Origin: a virus
Strand: one strand, 5' to 3'
IMG/VR virus record: IMGVR_UViG_3300007555_000410
Coordinates: 1 to 30,170 of that record
Length of the DNA: 30,170 nt
Shown here: piece by piece, positions 16,458 through 24,687 of the stretch
Position numbering within the stretch: the stretch's first letter is position 1
How the letters are laid out: every line of letters starts with the position of its first letter
The notes under the pieces: model-generated
Database searches by the model: none
What the model saw: the letters and a program-made list of their open reading frames with translations, nothing else
What the model was told of the DNA's origin: nothing
Translations under genes and position numbers: made by a program

Positions 16458-18352
16458 AAAACTTATACTTAATACAAGTAGCGGATAAATATGGTCCTAA
16501 TAGCTTTTTACCGGTAGCTATTAGCTATCAATGGATGTATGCTAGTACAAGTAAAGCAGTAAAAGAAAACTTTGAAGTAGCAGACGTATTAATAGAAAAG
16601 AAAAATCCACATACATATGTAGATTCTTTAGAAAAAGAACCTCACGTAGTAATGTTAAGTTCCTATGTCTGGAATTGGGAATATAATAAAGTACTCGCTA
16701 AATTAATTAAAGATAAATACCCAGATTGTCTTACTATTACCGGTGGACCAAATGTAGATAAAAGAGATAAAGAATTCTTTGAAAAGTATCCTATGTTTGA
16801 TATCGCAGTAATGGGAGAAGGAGAACAGGCTTCAAAAGAAATCCTCAGAAGATATTTGAAAGGAGAATCATATGATGATATCCCTCATGTATTTCCTAAA
16901 GGCGGTACTTTATGTCCCCTTCCACAAAGGGCAGATAACTTAAATTTAATTCCCTCACCGATCCTAACAGGTTTTTATGACTGGATTATGGAAAGAGTTG
17001 AAAAGGAACATGGTCCTCAAATGTGGCAAGTTACTTACGAAACACTTCGAGGTTGTCCCTATAGATGTACTTTTTGTGATATTGGAGATTTATATTGGCA
17101 AAAGATTAAAACCTTTGAAATGCCTAGAGTCGAGAAAGAGATCGATTGGATGTCTGATAGAAAAATAGAATACGTTGCAGTATGTGACTCTAATTGGGGA
17201 TTAATGCCAAGAGATGTAGATATAACTAAGTACGTAATAAAAAAGAAACTCGAAAATGGGTACCCTAAATTCTGGGACGTAACATGGGCTAAAGCTAACT
17301 CAGATCGGATATACGAAATAGCAATGTTAGATAAAGAAGCAGGAACTAGACTCTTTAAAGGAGTTACTTTTGCTATGCAGTCTTTACATCAAGAAACATT
17401 AGATGCTTCTAGAAGATTAAACCTTAAATATGATGCTGCTTTTGAATACTTAGAAAAATACAGAAAAGAAGATATACCTACCTACTCTGAACTAATATGG
17501 CCAATGCCAGAAGAAACCTACAGTTCATTAAAAGATGGTATTCAAAGATTAATTGATTTAGGGCAAAAAGACTTCTTGATGGTACACCCCTTAGTATTAA
17601 CATTTAATGCTGAAATGGGTCAACCAGAGTATATAGAAAAACACGGACTTCAATTTAGAGACGTCCCGTTAGATACTTTTTACTTAAGTGTAGATGATTT
17701 AGAAGACTATATAGTTGAAAAGACCTGGGGTGTTATTGGAACTAATGCAGCGAATCCGATTGAAGTATATAGAGGTCATTTATTAGCTCACCTTCTCATA
17801 GTCATGTACTATTACGGTTGGGGACATTATCTCTTAGAGTATCTAAACTCGAAATACGAATATAAACACATAGACGTTATAGAGAAAATGTTAGAGTACT
17901 TTATGGATACAGACACACTTATCGGTAGAGAGTTGCAAGAGACGGTAGATTCATTAACTGCAGTTTTTGATAGACAAGAGTTTTGGGGTAGACAGGTATT
18001 AGGTGATGATGATGTATTCTGGGAATATAAAGGAGCAACGAGTATAGTGTTTTATAAGAATATAGACTTACTTAAATCAGAACTTAACAAATTCTGTACA
18101 GATAAACTAAAAATAGATGCAACAGATGCTATTGAGTTAAATATTGATATGTGTCATACTAATGATAGAGTATACCCATTTACTAGAACATATAAACTTG
18201 ACTCAGTAAAACATGCTTTAGGAGTTGAAGAGGAAACACTTACATTAGATCATTACGATAAGGAAGAGATGACAGATAAAGAGTTCTTCCACTTAGCCTA
18301 CCATTATCAAAGAAAGAATAGATACTGGAGGTGTAACATTAACCGCGCTTAA
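16454..18352 (+). CDS. B12-binding-type radical SAM protein
   Basis: 632 residues. Residues about 60-145 form a Rossmann-like B12-binding domain as seen in this class ('VVMLSSYVWN', 'TITGGPNV' at 95-101, 'VMGEGEQ' at 119-125); the classic DxHxxG cobalamin-ligand motif is not visible, as in many class members. The radical SAM motif is Cys201, Cys205, Cys208 ('GCPYRCTFCD'). 'WDVTWAKANSDRI' and 'AMQSLHQETL' fit the downstream SAM-binding barrel, and a roughly 200-residue C-terminal extension follows. Known members perform methylation, ring or C-C chemistry on small molecules and lipids; the substrate here is unknown. It is the last gene of the 18-kb operon and ends 56 nt before the next start. 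Confidence 0.88.
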   Translation: MKNLYLIQVADKYGPNSFLPVAISYQWMYASTSKAVKENFEVADVLIEKKNPHTYVDSLEKEPHVVMLSSYVWNWEYNKVLAKLIKDKYPDCLTITGGPNVDKRDKEFFEKYPMFDIAVMGEGEQASKEILRRYLKGESYDDIPHVFPKGGTLCPLPQRADNLNLIPSPILTGFYDWIMERVEKEHGPQMWQVTYETLRGCPYRCTFCDIGDLYWQKIKTFEMPRVEKEIDWMSDRKIEYVAVCDSNWGLMPRDVDITKYVIKKKLENGYPKFWDVTWAKANSDRIYEIAMLDKEAGTRLFKGVTFAMQSLHQETLDASRRLNLKYDAAFEYLEKYRKEDIPTYSELIWPMPEETYSSLKDGIQRLIDLGQKDFLMVHPLVLTFNAEMGQPEYIEKHGLQFRDVPLDTFYLSVDDLEDYIVEKTWGVIGTNAANPIEVYRGHLLAHLLIVMYYYGWGHYLLEYLNSKYEYKHIDVIEKMLEYFMDTDTLIGRELQETVDSLTAVFDRQEFWGRQVLGDDDVFWEYKGATSIVFYKNIDLLKSELNKFCTDKLKIDATDAIELNIDMCHTNDRVYPFTRTYKLDSVKHALGVEEETLTLDHYDKEEMTDKEFFHLAYHYQRKNRYWRCNINRA

Positions 18353-18366
18353 AGTTGCTTTTTAGC

Positions 18367-18374
18367 TATTTATA
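18367..18374 (+). promoter_or_regulatory. TATTTATA late-type box upstream of the dehydrogenase gene
   Basis: The sequence CTATTTATAT lies in the 56-nt gap that breaks the long operon, and the 8-base core ends 34 nt before the ATG at 18409. The same core precedes five other gene starts in the window. By analogy with T4 late promoters, which use TATAAATA, this is a candidate phage promoter box for genes 18409-21386. Confidence 0.6.
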
Positions 18375-18408
18375 TCATATATTGTTATAACAGATTAATA
18401 CAGTTTCA

Positions 18409-19578
18409 ATGAAAATAGGATTTATAGGAGTTGGCAAACTCGGTAAAGAATCAGCCGAAGTCATGGCTGAAAAACATGACGTAATAGGTTACGATATTAA
18501 TACAGTATCCCCTGAAAATTTTAAAATGGTACCTTCGATTAAAGACGCATGTCAAGATCGACAACTTATCTTTATTGCTGTACCAACACCTCATCACCCA
18601 GACTATGACGGTAGGTACCCTACAGCACATTTACCTAATAAAGATTTTAACTACCAAATAGTTAAAGACGTACTTACAGAAGTAAATAAACACGTTAACA
18701 GGGAACAACTAGTAGTACTTATATCTACAGTTTTACCAGGTACAATACGAAGAGATTTTATAGATTTAATTCCTAATGGTAGGTTTATCTATAACCCATA
18801 CTTAATTGCTATGGGAACAGTAAAATGGGATATGGTTAACCCTGAAATGATTATTATTGGAACAGAAGACGGTTCTACAACAGGAGATGCTAAATTACTT
18901 TTAGATTTCTATCATACATTTATTACCGAAGGTACTAGATATGAAATAGGTACTTGGGATGAAGCAGAAGGAATAAAAATATTCTACAATACATTTATAT
19001 CTACTAAAGTAGCTTTAGTTAATATGATACAAGATGTAGCTGAAAAATCAGGTAATATTAATGTAGATGTAATAACAGGCGCACTCGAAAGATCTACACA
19101 AAGGATATTAGGTCCTTCCTATATGAAAGCAGGAATGGGAGATGGAGGAGGTTGCCATCCTAGAGACAATATTGCACTAAGGTATATGGCAGAAAACTTA
19201 GACATAGGATATGACTTATTCGATGCTATTATGAATGCTAGAGAAAAACAAGCAAAGAATCTAGCTGATAAACTAGTAACCTTAGCAAAGAATGCTCAGT
19301 TACCAATTATAATTTTAGGTAAAGCATACAAACCAGATGTTGACTATGAAGATGGCTCTACATCAATACTTACAGGTCATTTCTGTGCTGAACAAGGTAT
19401 TGTACCAGAATATGATCAACCAGTACCCTACAAAGCGGTGTACCTATTAGGACATATGGGCAAGCATCATGATTATGAATTCCCCGAAGGGTCTATAGTA
19501 TTAGATCCATGGAGATCATATACTGCTAAAGATGAATCAATAGAGGTGGTGCACTATGGCAATACAAGATTACAATAA
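18409..19578 (+). CDS. UDP-glucose/GDP-mannose dehydrogenase family protein
   Basis: 389 residues. NAD-binding 'IGVGKLG' (6-12), the 'VPTP' loop (58-61), 'STVLPGT' (106-112), 'EGIKIFYNTF' (187-196) with Lys190 and Asn194, and 'GDGGGCHPRDN' (244-254) with catalytic Cys249 match the three-domain UDP-glucose dehydrogenase family. Such enzymes oxidise an NDP-hexose to the uronic acid in two NAD-dependent steps. The usual 'GGSCFPKD' has become GGGCHPRD, with Arg at the common Lys position. The C-terminal NAD/UDP domain 'ILGKAYKPDVDYEDGS' is present but the protein is shorter than the usual 430-450 residues. It is the first gene after a TATTTATA box and overlaps the next gene by 23 nt. Confidence 0.9.
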   Translation: MKIGFIGVGKLGKESAEVMAEKHDVIGYDINTVSPENFKMVPSIKDACQDRQLIFIAVPTPHHPDYDGRYPTAHLPNKDFNYQIVKDVLTEVNKHVNREQLVVLISTVLPGTIRRDFIDLIPNGRFIYNPYLIAMGTVKWDMVNPEMIIIGTEDGSTTGDAKLLLDFYHTFITEGTRYEIGTWDEAEGIKIFYNTFISTKVALVNMIQDVAEKSGNINVDVITGALERSTQRILGPSYMKAGMGDGGGCHPRDNIALRYMAENLDIGYDLFDAIMNAREKQAKNLADKLVTLAKNAQLPIIILGKAYKPDVDYEDGSTSILTGHFCAEQGIVPEYDQPVPYKAVYLLGHMGKHHDYEFPEGSIVLDPWRSYTAKDESIEVVHYGNTRLQ

Positions 19579-20509
19579 GAAAAGACTGTTCATTGTCGGA
19601 TGTAGTTACTCTAAATATGCTTATCCTACATATGCAGATATTCTAGGAGCAGACTTTGATGAAACAATTAATGCAGCAGCTTCAGGCGCAGGAAACACAT
19701 ATATCTTTAATACTGCTGTTCACTTACTAAGCAAATACGAGTTTACTGAGAACGATACTGTGATAGTTCAATGGTCAGGTATAACTAGATGGGACCATAT
19801 TCACGGACATGACATATACTTTAGAACTCCAGGTACTTTAGAATACCAAGAAGATATTCCTCTTAAAGTTGTCGATAAATACTTTAATTTAGTTGCCGAA
19901 GCATATAAACTTATTAATTATGTAAGAGCAGTAAAAGATGTTAGCAGGCACCTTAAATGTAAGTTTGCTACCTTTAATATGTTAGACCCTTGGATTTCTC
20001 TTTTTTACGGAGAACCATACTCAACTAGCTTCTTTAATAAAGATATAGACTATATAAAAGAATATTATCCATTTGAAAAACTAAAAGAAGCTTTTAATAA
20101 AGCAAAAGCATTGTCAAGTGTAGAAGAATTTATATGGGGAGTACCTATGGAACGTCCTCACTACTATTATGAAGGTCCTGGAAAGAGACAAGACGAAACA
20201 CATCCTTCTACAACACAACATTTAGCATTCGCAAAGTATTTAGATAAAGAGTTAAATTTAAATGGAACTAATTTATACACAGAACAGATGAGTAAATACC
20301 TCAAAGACATTGAAGATGTATTTTGCGAACCTGATCTAGATTTTGATAAATTAGCAAAAAATGAAAAACCCCAATATCGTTTATTTGGTTACGGGTCTAG
20401 CTGGAATAAAAACAAACACCTTCAATTACCTTACAAAAATTACCCTTCTAAGATATTCAATAAAGGGTACCAAGCGTATGACAATGACATGAAAACATGG
20501 AAGCAGTAA
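19556..20509 (+). CDS. SGNH-hydrolase-like protein (GCSYS variant)
   Basis: 317 residues. 'IVGCSYSKY' (13-21) replaces the usual GDS block, with Ser17 as possible nucleophile; 'AASGAGNTYI' (41-50) fits the Gly/Asn oxyanion blocks; 'VQWSGITRWD' (71-80) is a strand-loop seen in this phage-associated branch; and 'DETHPSTTQHLAFAKYL' (213-229) gives the Asp213/His216 dyad. Thus, unlike the SGNH protein at 12835, it keeps a full D-x-x-H. No signal peptide is visible. It may act on acyl groups of the same glycan. It sits between the dehydrogenase and a probable GT with overlaps of 23 and 13 nt. Confidence 0.68.
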   Translation: MAIQDYNKKRLFIVGCSYSKYAYPTYADILGADFDETINAAASGAGNTYIFNTAVHLLSKYEFTENDTVIVQWSGITRWDHIHGHDIYFRTPGTLEYQEDIPLKVVDKYFNLVAEAYKLINYVRAVKDVSRHLKCKFATFNMLDPWISLFYGEPYSTSFFNKDIDYIKEYYPFEKLKEAFNKAKALSSVEEFIWGVPMERPHYYYEGPGKRQDETHPSTTQHLAFAKYLDKELNLNGTNLYTEQMSKYLKDIEDVFCEPDLDFDKLAKNEKPQYRLFGYGSSWNKNKHLQLPYKNYPSKIFNKGYQAYDNDMKTWKQ

Positions 20510-21132
20510 TTATCTCAGGTTACTTAAAAGATCTGTCCGATAATATAATTCCATTTATTAAAGGTAATGACTTATATGTTCATACCTGGAATGATAGAGA
20601 TAATACAAGATGGTTAAATAAACTTGAAAGATATAGGAAGTATACTAATAAGATGATATGTTATGTAGATCCTCCTAAGTACGAAAAAAAGCTTTATTCT
20701 TATTTTTATTCAACTTATAGAGCGTTAGATCTTATACCTAATATAGATATATACGACAAGATAGTAAAATTTAAACCTAACTTGATAGGAGATAAGATTG
20801 AATTTAAAGGTGATACACAGAAATACTTTAATAAAGCTAAACTAGCTACGAGACCTTTATTAAAAGACTACAACAGAGAAGACTGTTTATATGGCTCAGT
20901 ATACTATAAGAATATAGATGAAAGATTATTTTCTGGTCATTCGTTGGCTTTTAAAAAAAACTTTCTTATATTAAATGATATAGAGGCGTCTATGTATAAA
21001 CTAGATAACACGTTAGAACAGAAGTACGGAAAAGAATACGAAGGAAGTATATTTTGGACTGAGTGGTTTAGTAATAATAAAACGCCAATAATAGTAGATA
21101 CAGATTTAATCATACCTAATAATAAAATGTAA
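20497..21132 (+). CDS. Putative small GT-A-type glycosyltransferase
   Basis: 211 residues. The pattern 'DLYVHTWND' (25-33) followed by 'YDKIVKFKPNLIGD' (about 86-99) resembles a family of short capsule/LPS glycosyltransferase-like proteins, where an 'htW' strand precedes 'yD.viR.RpDl'. In those the acidic residue of R-x-D is thought to bind the donor; here the segment reads K-P-N, so the key Asp is replaced by Asn and activity is doubtful or the match is distant. 'SGHSLAFKKNFLIL' further on fits the typical later strand. The gene overlaps the preceding one by 13 nt and shares one base with the next start. Family call is weak. Confidence 0.42.
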   Translation: MEAVIISGYLKDLSDNIIPFIKGNDLYVHTWNDRDNTRWLNKLERYRKYTNKMICYVDPPKYEKKLYSYFYSTYRALDLIPNIDIYDKIVKFKPNLIGDKIEFKGDTQKYFNKAKLATRPLLKDYNREDCLYGSVYYKNIDERLFSGHSLAFKKNFLILNDIEASMYKLDNTLEQKYGKEYEGSIFWTEWFSNNKTPIIVDTDLIIPNNKM

Positions 21133-21386
21133 TGGCAAAAAAAACTAAATTAGCACAAGAAGAAATTCAAGCACTTGAAAACATTAAAACAAAAAATATA
21201 GCTATCGTCGAAGAATTCGGGAGAATAGGTATAATTAATTTAGATATAGAAGCTAGACAAGAAAGAGCAGAAGACTTCTTAGCTAAGTTAAGAAATGAAG
21301 AAGTTAACTTATCAAAATCACTAGAAGAAAAGTACGGAAAAGGTACAGTAAATCTAGAAACTGGAGAGTTTAACTCCCTTAAGTAA
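21132..21386 (+). CDS. Small coiled-coil phage protein ending in a KYGKG...LETGEF motif
   Basis: 84 residues. Residues about 5-65 are highly charged and heptad-like, consistent with a coiled coil; the end contains 'LEEKYGKGTVNLETGEF' (64-80). I recall similar endings on many short phage hypothetical proteins near structural genes, but the function is unknown. It is the last gene before a 146-nt non-coding gap leading to the tail sheath gene, so it closes the second operon. TAATG overlap with the upstream gene. The poor T-rich hairpin just after its stop (about 21381-21396) is too weak to call a terminator. Confidence 0.75.
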   Translation: MAKKTKLAQEEIQALENIKTKNIAIVEEFGRIGIINLDIEARQERAEDFLAKLRNEEVNLSKSLEEKYGKGTVNLETGEFNSLK

Positions 21387-21438
21387 AAACTTTTTTAACT
21401 TACATTTTTATCTTAGTAGGTTTTCAACTTTCTTTTCC

Positions 21439-21446
21439 TATTTATA
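21439..21446 (+). promoter_or_regulatory. TATTTATA box, distal, upstream of tail sheath
   Basis: CCTATTTATAAATG in the non-coding gap. The core ends 86 nt before the sheath ATG, and a second copy lies closer. The longer context contains TTTATAAA, so it is nearly palindromic and could also be read on the other strand. It may be an upstream alternative start or regulatory copy. Confidence 0.5.
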
Positions 21447-21495
21447 AATGTTAATATCATACGAACAGGCAGATCTGTTTTCGATTTACTAACGA

Positions 21496-21503
21496 TATTT
21501 ATA
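21496..21503 (+). promoter_or_regulatory. TATTTATA box, proximal, upstream of tail sheath
   Basis: GATATTTATAAGAG; the core ends 29 nt before the sheath ATG at 21533. The 29-nt spacing is identical to the boxes before the genes at 23923 and 29050. The leader between box and ATG is A/T-rich and has no Shine-Dalgarno sequence. Confidence 0.65.
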
Positions 21504-21532
21504 AGAGAACGAATAATCTAATTTAAGATACA

Positions 21533-23275
21533 ATGGCAGAATCATTAATCTCCCCAGGGGTACTATCAAGAGAGCAAGATAGATCTTTTATTGCTCCCGC
21601 TCCATTAGAAGCTGGTGCAGCTTTTATAGGGCCAACAGTAATCGGACCAGTAGAAGAACCAACAGTGGTTACTTCATACGGTAGCTACCAAAGCAAATTT
21701 GGTGTTACTTTCGAGTCTGGTTCTAACAAATACGAATTTTTAACCTCACTAGCAGTTAAGTCCTACTTTGAGCAAGGAGGTAACTCAGCATTGATTACTA
21801 GAGTAGTAAACGGTTCCTTCACTGGAGCTTCTAACTCTACAATCGCTTCAGCAGATGCAGGTACAGCGCCATTCACTATCCAAACTTTAGGAAAAGGAGC
21901 TATACTTAATAACTCTACAGGAGCAGGAGATGCAGGAGCACAAAATAGCGACGGGTCACTAGTTGACGGAAGCGCAGAAAATATTAGATGGGAAATCGGT
22001 AACGTTGACGCAAAGAACGGTACATTCTCATTATTGATCAGAAGAGGAGATGATAATTTAAGTCAAAAGACAGTACTTGAATCATTCAACGATCTTAGTT
22101 TAGATCCTAATTCAGAAGGATACGTTGCTAAAATTATTGGAGATCAGTATAAGTCTAAATCAGTAGATGGTGGACAGACTTATATCTCTACAAAAGGATC
22201 ATATGTAAACAGATCTAACTACATTAGAGTAGCATCTGTAGACAGACAAACACTTAATTACTTAGCTAACGATGGAGTTTCAGTAAGAACAGCAGCATAC
22301 ACTGGTTCTTTACCGGTAGCATCTTCTGGATCTTTCCACGGAGCAGCAGGTAATTTATATCAGTCAACTGAACCTAACAAACATTTCTCAGAAATTTCAG
22401 CTGGAAATACACAAGGTTTAGAAGCAGCAGATTATTCGGATGCTATTTCAATTTTAACTAACCAAGACGAATACGTTTTCAATATCGTTTCTGCTCCAGG
22501 ATTAATTTATTCATTCGGAGATCATAAAACTCAATTAGATGCAGTTATTTCATTAGCATCTAATAGAGGAGACAATATTGCAGTAGTAGATTTATCTTCA
22601 TATGGAACTTCAGTATCTAATGCAGCAGGAAATGCAGCATCAGTTAATAGTTCTTATGCAGCTACTTACTGGCCTTGGCTACAAATGCAGTCTTCAACTG
22701 GCAAGTTAGAGTTCGTTCCTGCCTCAGTTGTAATTCCAGGTGTATATACATTCACTGACGGAGCTGCAGCACCATGGTTTGCACCAGCTGGTTTAACTAG
22801 AGGTGGAATATCAGATGTAATTCAAGCAGAAAGAAAATTAACTAGATCTCAAAGAGATACATTATATAGTGCTAATGTTAACCCAATCGCTACATTCCCA
22901 GGAAGTGGAATATCAGTATTCGGTCAAAAGACATTACAGAAGAAAAAATCAGCACTAGATAGAGTAAATGTTAGAAGACTATTAATTGACCTTAAGAAAT
23001 TCTTAGGAGATCAAGCTAAATCATTAGTATTCGAACAAAATACAATTGCAACAAGAAATACATTCTTGTCTAACGTTAATCCTTACTTAGAATCAGTGGT
23101 ACAGAGACAAGGTCTTTATGCTTACAGAGTAGTAATGGACGACACGAATAACACCGCAGACGTAATTGACAGAAACCAATTGGTAGGGCAGATATTTATT
23201 CAGCCTGCAAAAACAGCGGAATTCATTACACTTGATTTCGTAATCTTACCAACAGGTGCAACATTAGGTGAATAA
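21533..23275 (+). CDS. Contractile tail sheath protein (T4 gp18-like)
   Basis: 580 residues. The N-terminus 'SPGVLSREQDRSF' and the early block 'FIGPTVIGPVEEPTVVTSYG' followed by 'YFEQGGNSALITRVV' (about 80-94) are hallmarks of myovirus tail sheath proteins. The C-terminal part has the conserved sheath features: 'RRLLIDLKKFL', 'FEQNTIATRNTF', 'VNPYLESVVQRQGLYAYRVVMD', and a final beta strand 'AEFITLDFVILPTGA', which in known sheaths helps link subunits. The middle (about 95-330) is variable. The protein polymerises around the tail tube and contracts at infection. It is the first gene of the tail module, behind two TATTTATA boxes, and ends 38 nt before the tube gene. Confidence 0.96.
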   Translation: MAESLISPGVLSREQDRSFIAPAPLEAGAAFIGPTVIGPVEEPTVVTSYGSYQSKFGVTFESGSNKYEFLTSLAVKSYFEQGGNSALITRVVNGSFTGASNSTIASADAGTAPFTIQTLGKGAILNNSTGAGDAGAQNSDGSLVDGSAENIRWEIGNVDAKNGTFSLLIRRGDDNLSQKTVLESFNDLSLDPNSEGYVAKIIGDQYKSKSVDGGQTYISTKGSYVNRSNYIRVASVDRQTLNYLANDGVSVRTAAYTGSLPVASSGSFHGAAGNLYQSTEPNKHFSEISAGNTQGLEAADYSDAISILTNQDEYVFNIVSAPGLIYSFGDHKTQLDAVISLASNRGDNIAVVDLSSYGTSVSNAAGNAASVNSSYAATYWPWLQMQSSTGKLEFVPASVVIPGVYTFTDGAAAPWFAPAGLTRGGISDVIQAERKLTRSQRDTLYSANVNPIATFPGSGISVFGQKTLQKKKSALDRVNVRRLLIDLKKFLGDQAKSLVFEQNTIATRNTFLSNVNPYLESVVQRQGLYAYRVVMDDTNNTADVIDRNQLVGQIFIQPAKTAEFITLDFVILPTGATLGE

Positions 23276-23289
23276 ATTTAAAAGTTGAA

Positions 23290-23297
23290 TATTTATA
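23290..23297 (+). promoter_or_regulatory. TATTTATA box upstream of tail tube
   Basis: GAATATTTATAATAAAG in the 38-nt gap between sheath and tube genes. The core ends 16 nt before the tube ATG, the same spacing as the box before the tape measure gene. A separate start here would let the tube be made in excess over the sheath, which is an inference. Confidence 0.6.
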
Positions 23298-23313
23298 ATA
23301 AAGATAACATAAA

Positions 23314-23799
23314 ATGGCAGTATTAGATCCTAACGAAATAATGTTCAGAGCTTTCGAACCGAAAGTCCAAAACAGATTTATCATGTATATTGATGCAATT
23401 CCATCATTCATGATAAAAAACGTCAAAGCACCTACGTTTACAGACAACGTAGTAAAGCTAGACCATATAAATTCATACAGAAAAATTAGAGGAAAGAGAG
23501 AATGGGCAGAGATGACTATGACTCTATACGATCCGATAACTCCAAGTGGAGCACAAGCCGTAATGGAATGGGCAAGACTAGGATACGAATCAGTAACTGG
23601 TAGAGCTGGATATTCAGATTTCTACAAAAAAGATTTAACTCTTAACGTATTAGGTCCTGTAGGGGACGTAATTGGAGAATGGATCATTAAAGGTGCATTC
23701 GTTACAAACGGAGACTTTGGTCAATTTGACTGGTCTTCTGATGCAGTAGTTGATTTAGGAATTACAATCAACATGGATTACTGTATATTGAATTACTAG
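23314..23799 (+). CDS. Tail tube protein (T4 gp19-like)
   Basis: 161 residues, the usual size of a myovirus tube protein. 'NRFIMYIDAIPSFMIKNVKAPTF' (about 20-42), 'KIRGKREWAEMTMTLYDPI' (about 57-75) and 'WIIKGAFVTNGDFGQFDWSS' (about 122-141), ending in 'DLGITINMDYCILNY', match the tail-tube family, whose beta-barrel hexamers stack to form the DNA channel. It directly follows the sheath, as in T4-like phages. A strong terminator lies 28 nt after its stop, so sheath and tube form their own transcription unit. 'ATAAAATGG' start with no Shine-Dalgarno sequence. Confidence 0.95.
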   Translation: MAVLDPNEIMFRAFEPKVQNRFIMYIDAIPSFMIKNVKAPTFTDNVVKLDHINSYRKIRGKREWAEMTMTLYDPITPSGAQAVMEWARLGYESVTGRAGYSDFYKKDLTLNVLGPVGDVIGEWIIKGAFVTNGDFGQFDWSSDAVVDLGITINMDYCILNY

Positions 23800-23826
23800 G
23801 AATAAAATACTTTATTATATATTAAG

Positions 23827-23851
23827 AAGCCCCCTTGTGGGGCTTTTTTTT
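23827..23851 (+). terminator. Rho-independent terminator after tail tube
   Basis: A 7-bp stem AAGCCCC / GGGGCTT with loop CTTGT is followed by an unbroken T run (eight Ts at 23844-23851, the first two pairing in the stem). It is the only GC-rich hairpin with a T tract seen in the window. It separates the sheath-tube unit from the gene at 23923, which has its own TATTTATA box downstream of the terminator. Confidence 0.92.
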
Positions 23852-23885
23852 AGTTTATAGTTGTTTCTAAAAGTTTATATTCGTA

Positions 23886-23893
23886 TATTTATA
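23886..23893 (+). promoter_or_regulatory. TATTTATA box upstream of the gp26-like gene
   Basis: GTATATTTATATATAAAC located 34 nt after the terminator's T run. The core ends 29 nt before the ATG at 23923. Terminator followed by a box and then a gene is the strongest positional support that this motif is a promoter element. Confidence 0.68.
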
Positions 23894-23922
23894 TATAAAC
23901 TAGTTCTAATTATTAATAATTT

Positions 23923-24687
23923 ATGGAAAATCAAGTAAAAAAGGCAGAAAAGCCTAAATTTCAAATCCCTACCGAACAGGTAGACATTCCATCTAAAGGT
24001 AAGTTATACCCATCCGATCACCCTCTGGCCAGTGGTAAAGTCGAAATGAAGTATATGACTGCCAAAGAGGAAGATATCTTAACGAATCAAAACTACATTG
24101 AAAAAGGAGTAGTAATTGATAAGTTATTACAATCACTAATCGTATCAGATTTCAACTACAACGATTTACTTATTGGAGACAAAAATGCAATTATGGTTGC
24201 AGCACGTATATTATCTTACGGTAAAGATTACGATATTCAATATAACGGTAAAGATATTACAGTTGATTTAACTGAAATCAAAGATAAAGAGTTAGATTTC
24301 GATAGTCTTGAACAAGGACAGAGAGAGTTTACTTTTGGACTACCTAAAAGTGGTAATGAAGTAACTTTTAAACTTCTTACTCATGGAGATGATAAAAACA
24401 TTGACAGAGAAGTAGAAGGACTAAAGAAAATCAACAGAGAAAGTAGCGCTACACTATCAACTAGAATGAAGTACATTATTACTTCAGTAAATGGAGATAG
24501 AGAGGTATCTACAATAAGACAGTTTGTTGACCAAGGGCTATTAGCTCAAGATGCAAGAGCATTGAGAGAAGAATACGCAAGAGTACAACCAGATGTTGAA
24601 TTTAAAGTCTACCATGTGGATGAAGACGGTGTTGGGGAGGACATCGACGTCCCTGTGACGATCAACTTTTTTTGGCCTGACGCCTAA
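23923..24687 (+). CDS. T4 gp26-like baseplate / tail-assembly chaperone-type protein
   Basis: 254 residues. 'QVDIPSKGKLYP' (19-30), 'VEMKYMTAKEEDILTN' (40-55), 'KGVVIDKLLQSLI' and 'LLIGDKNAIMVAARILSYG' match the family named after T4 gp26 (T4_baseplate), found widely in marine myoviruses. The ORF ends 'INFFWPDA'. T4 gp26 is assigned to the baseplate hub, but here the gene lies between tube and tape measure, the slot used by tail-assembly chaperones (lambda G/GT, Mu, P2). It overlaps a second ORF in another frame at a seven-T run. A chaperone role for the tape measure, with or without frameshifting, is therefore my preferred reading; the sequence alone does not settle it. Confidence 0.82.
   Translation: MENQVKKAEKPKFQIPTEQVDIPSKGKLYPSDHPLASGKVEMKYMTAKEEDILTNQNYIEKGVVIDKLLQSLIVSDFNYNDLLIGDKNAIMVAARILSYGKDYDIQYNGKDITVDLTEIKDKELDFDSLEQGQREFTFGLPKSGNEVTFKLLTHGDDKNIDREVEGLKKINRESSATLSTRMKYIITSVNGDREVSTIRQFVDQGLLAQDARALREEYARVQPDVEFKVYHVDEDGVGEDIDVPVTINFFWPDA

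Noticed and set aside
16977-17168. Second + strand frame of 63 codons inside the B12-type radical SAM gene
   Set aside because: It overlaps the CxxxCxxC region of a clear gene and has no box or overlap logic of its own.
21381-21396. AAGT-AAAA-ACTT followed by Ts after the 84-residue gene, as a possible terminator
   Set aside because: The 4-bp A/T-rich stem is too weak; unlike the hairpin at 23827 there is no GC core.
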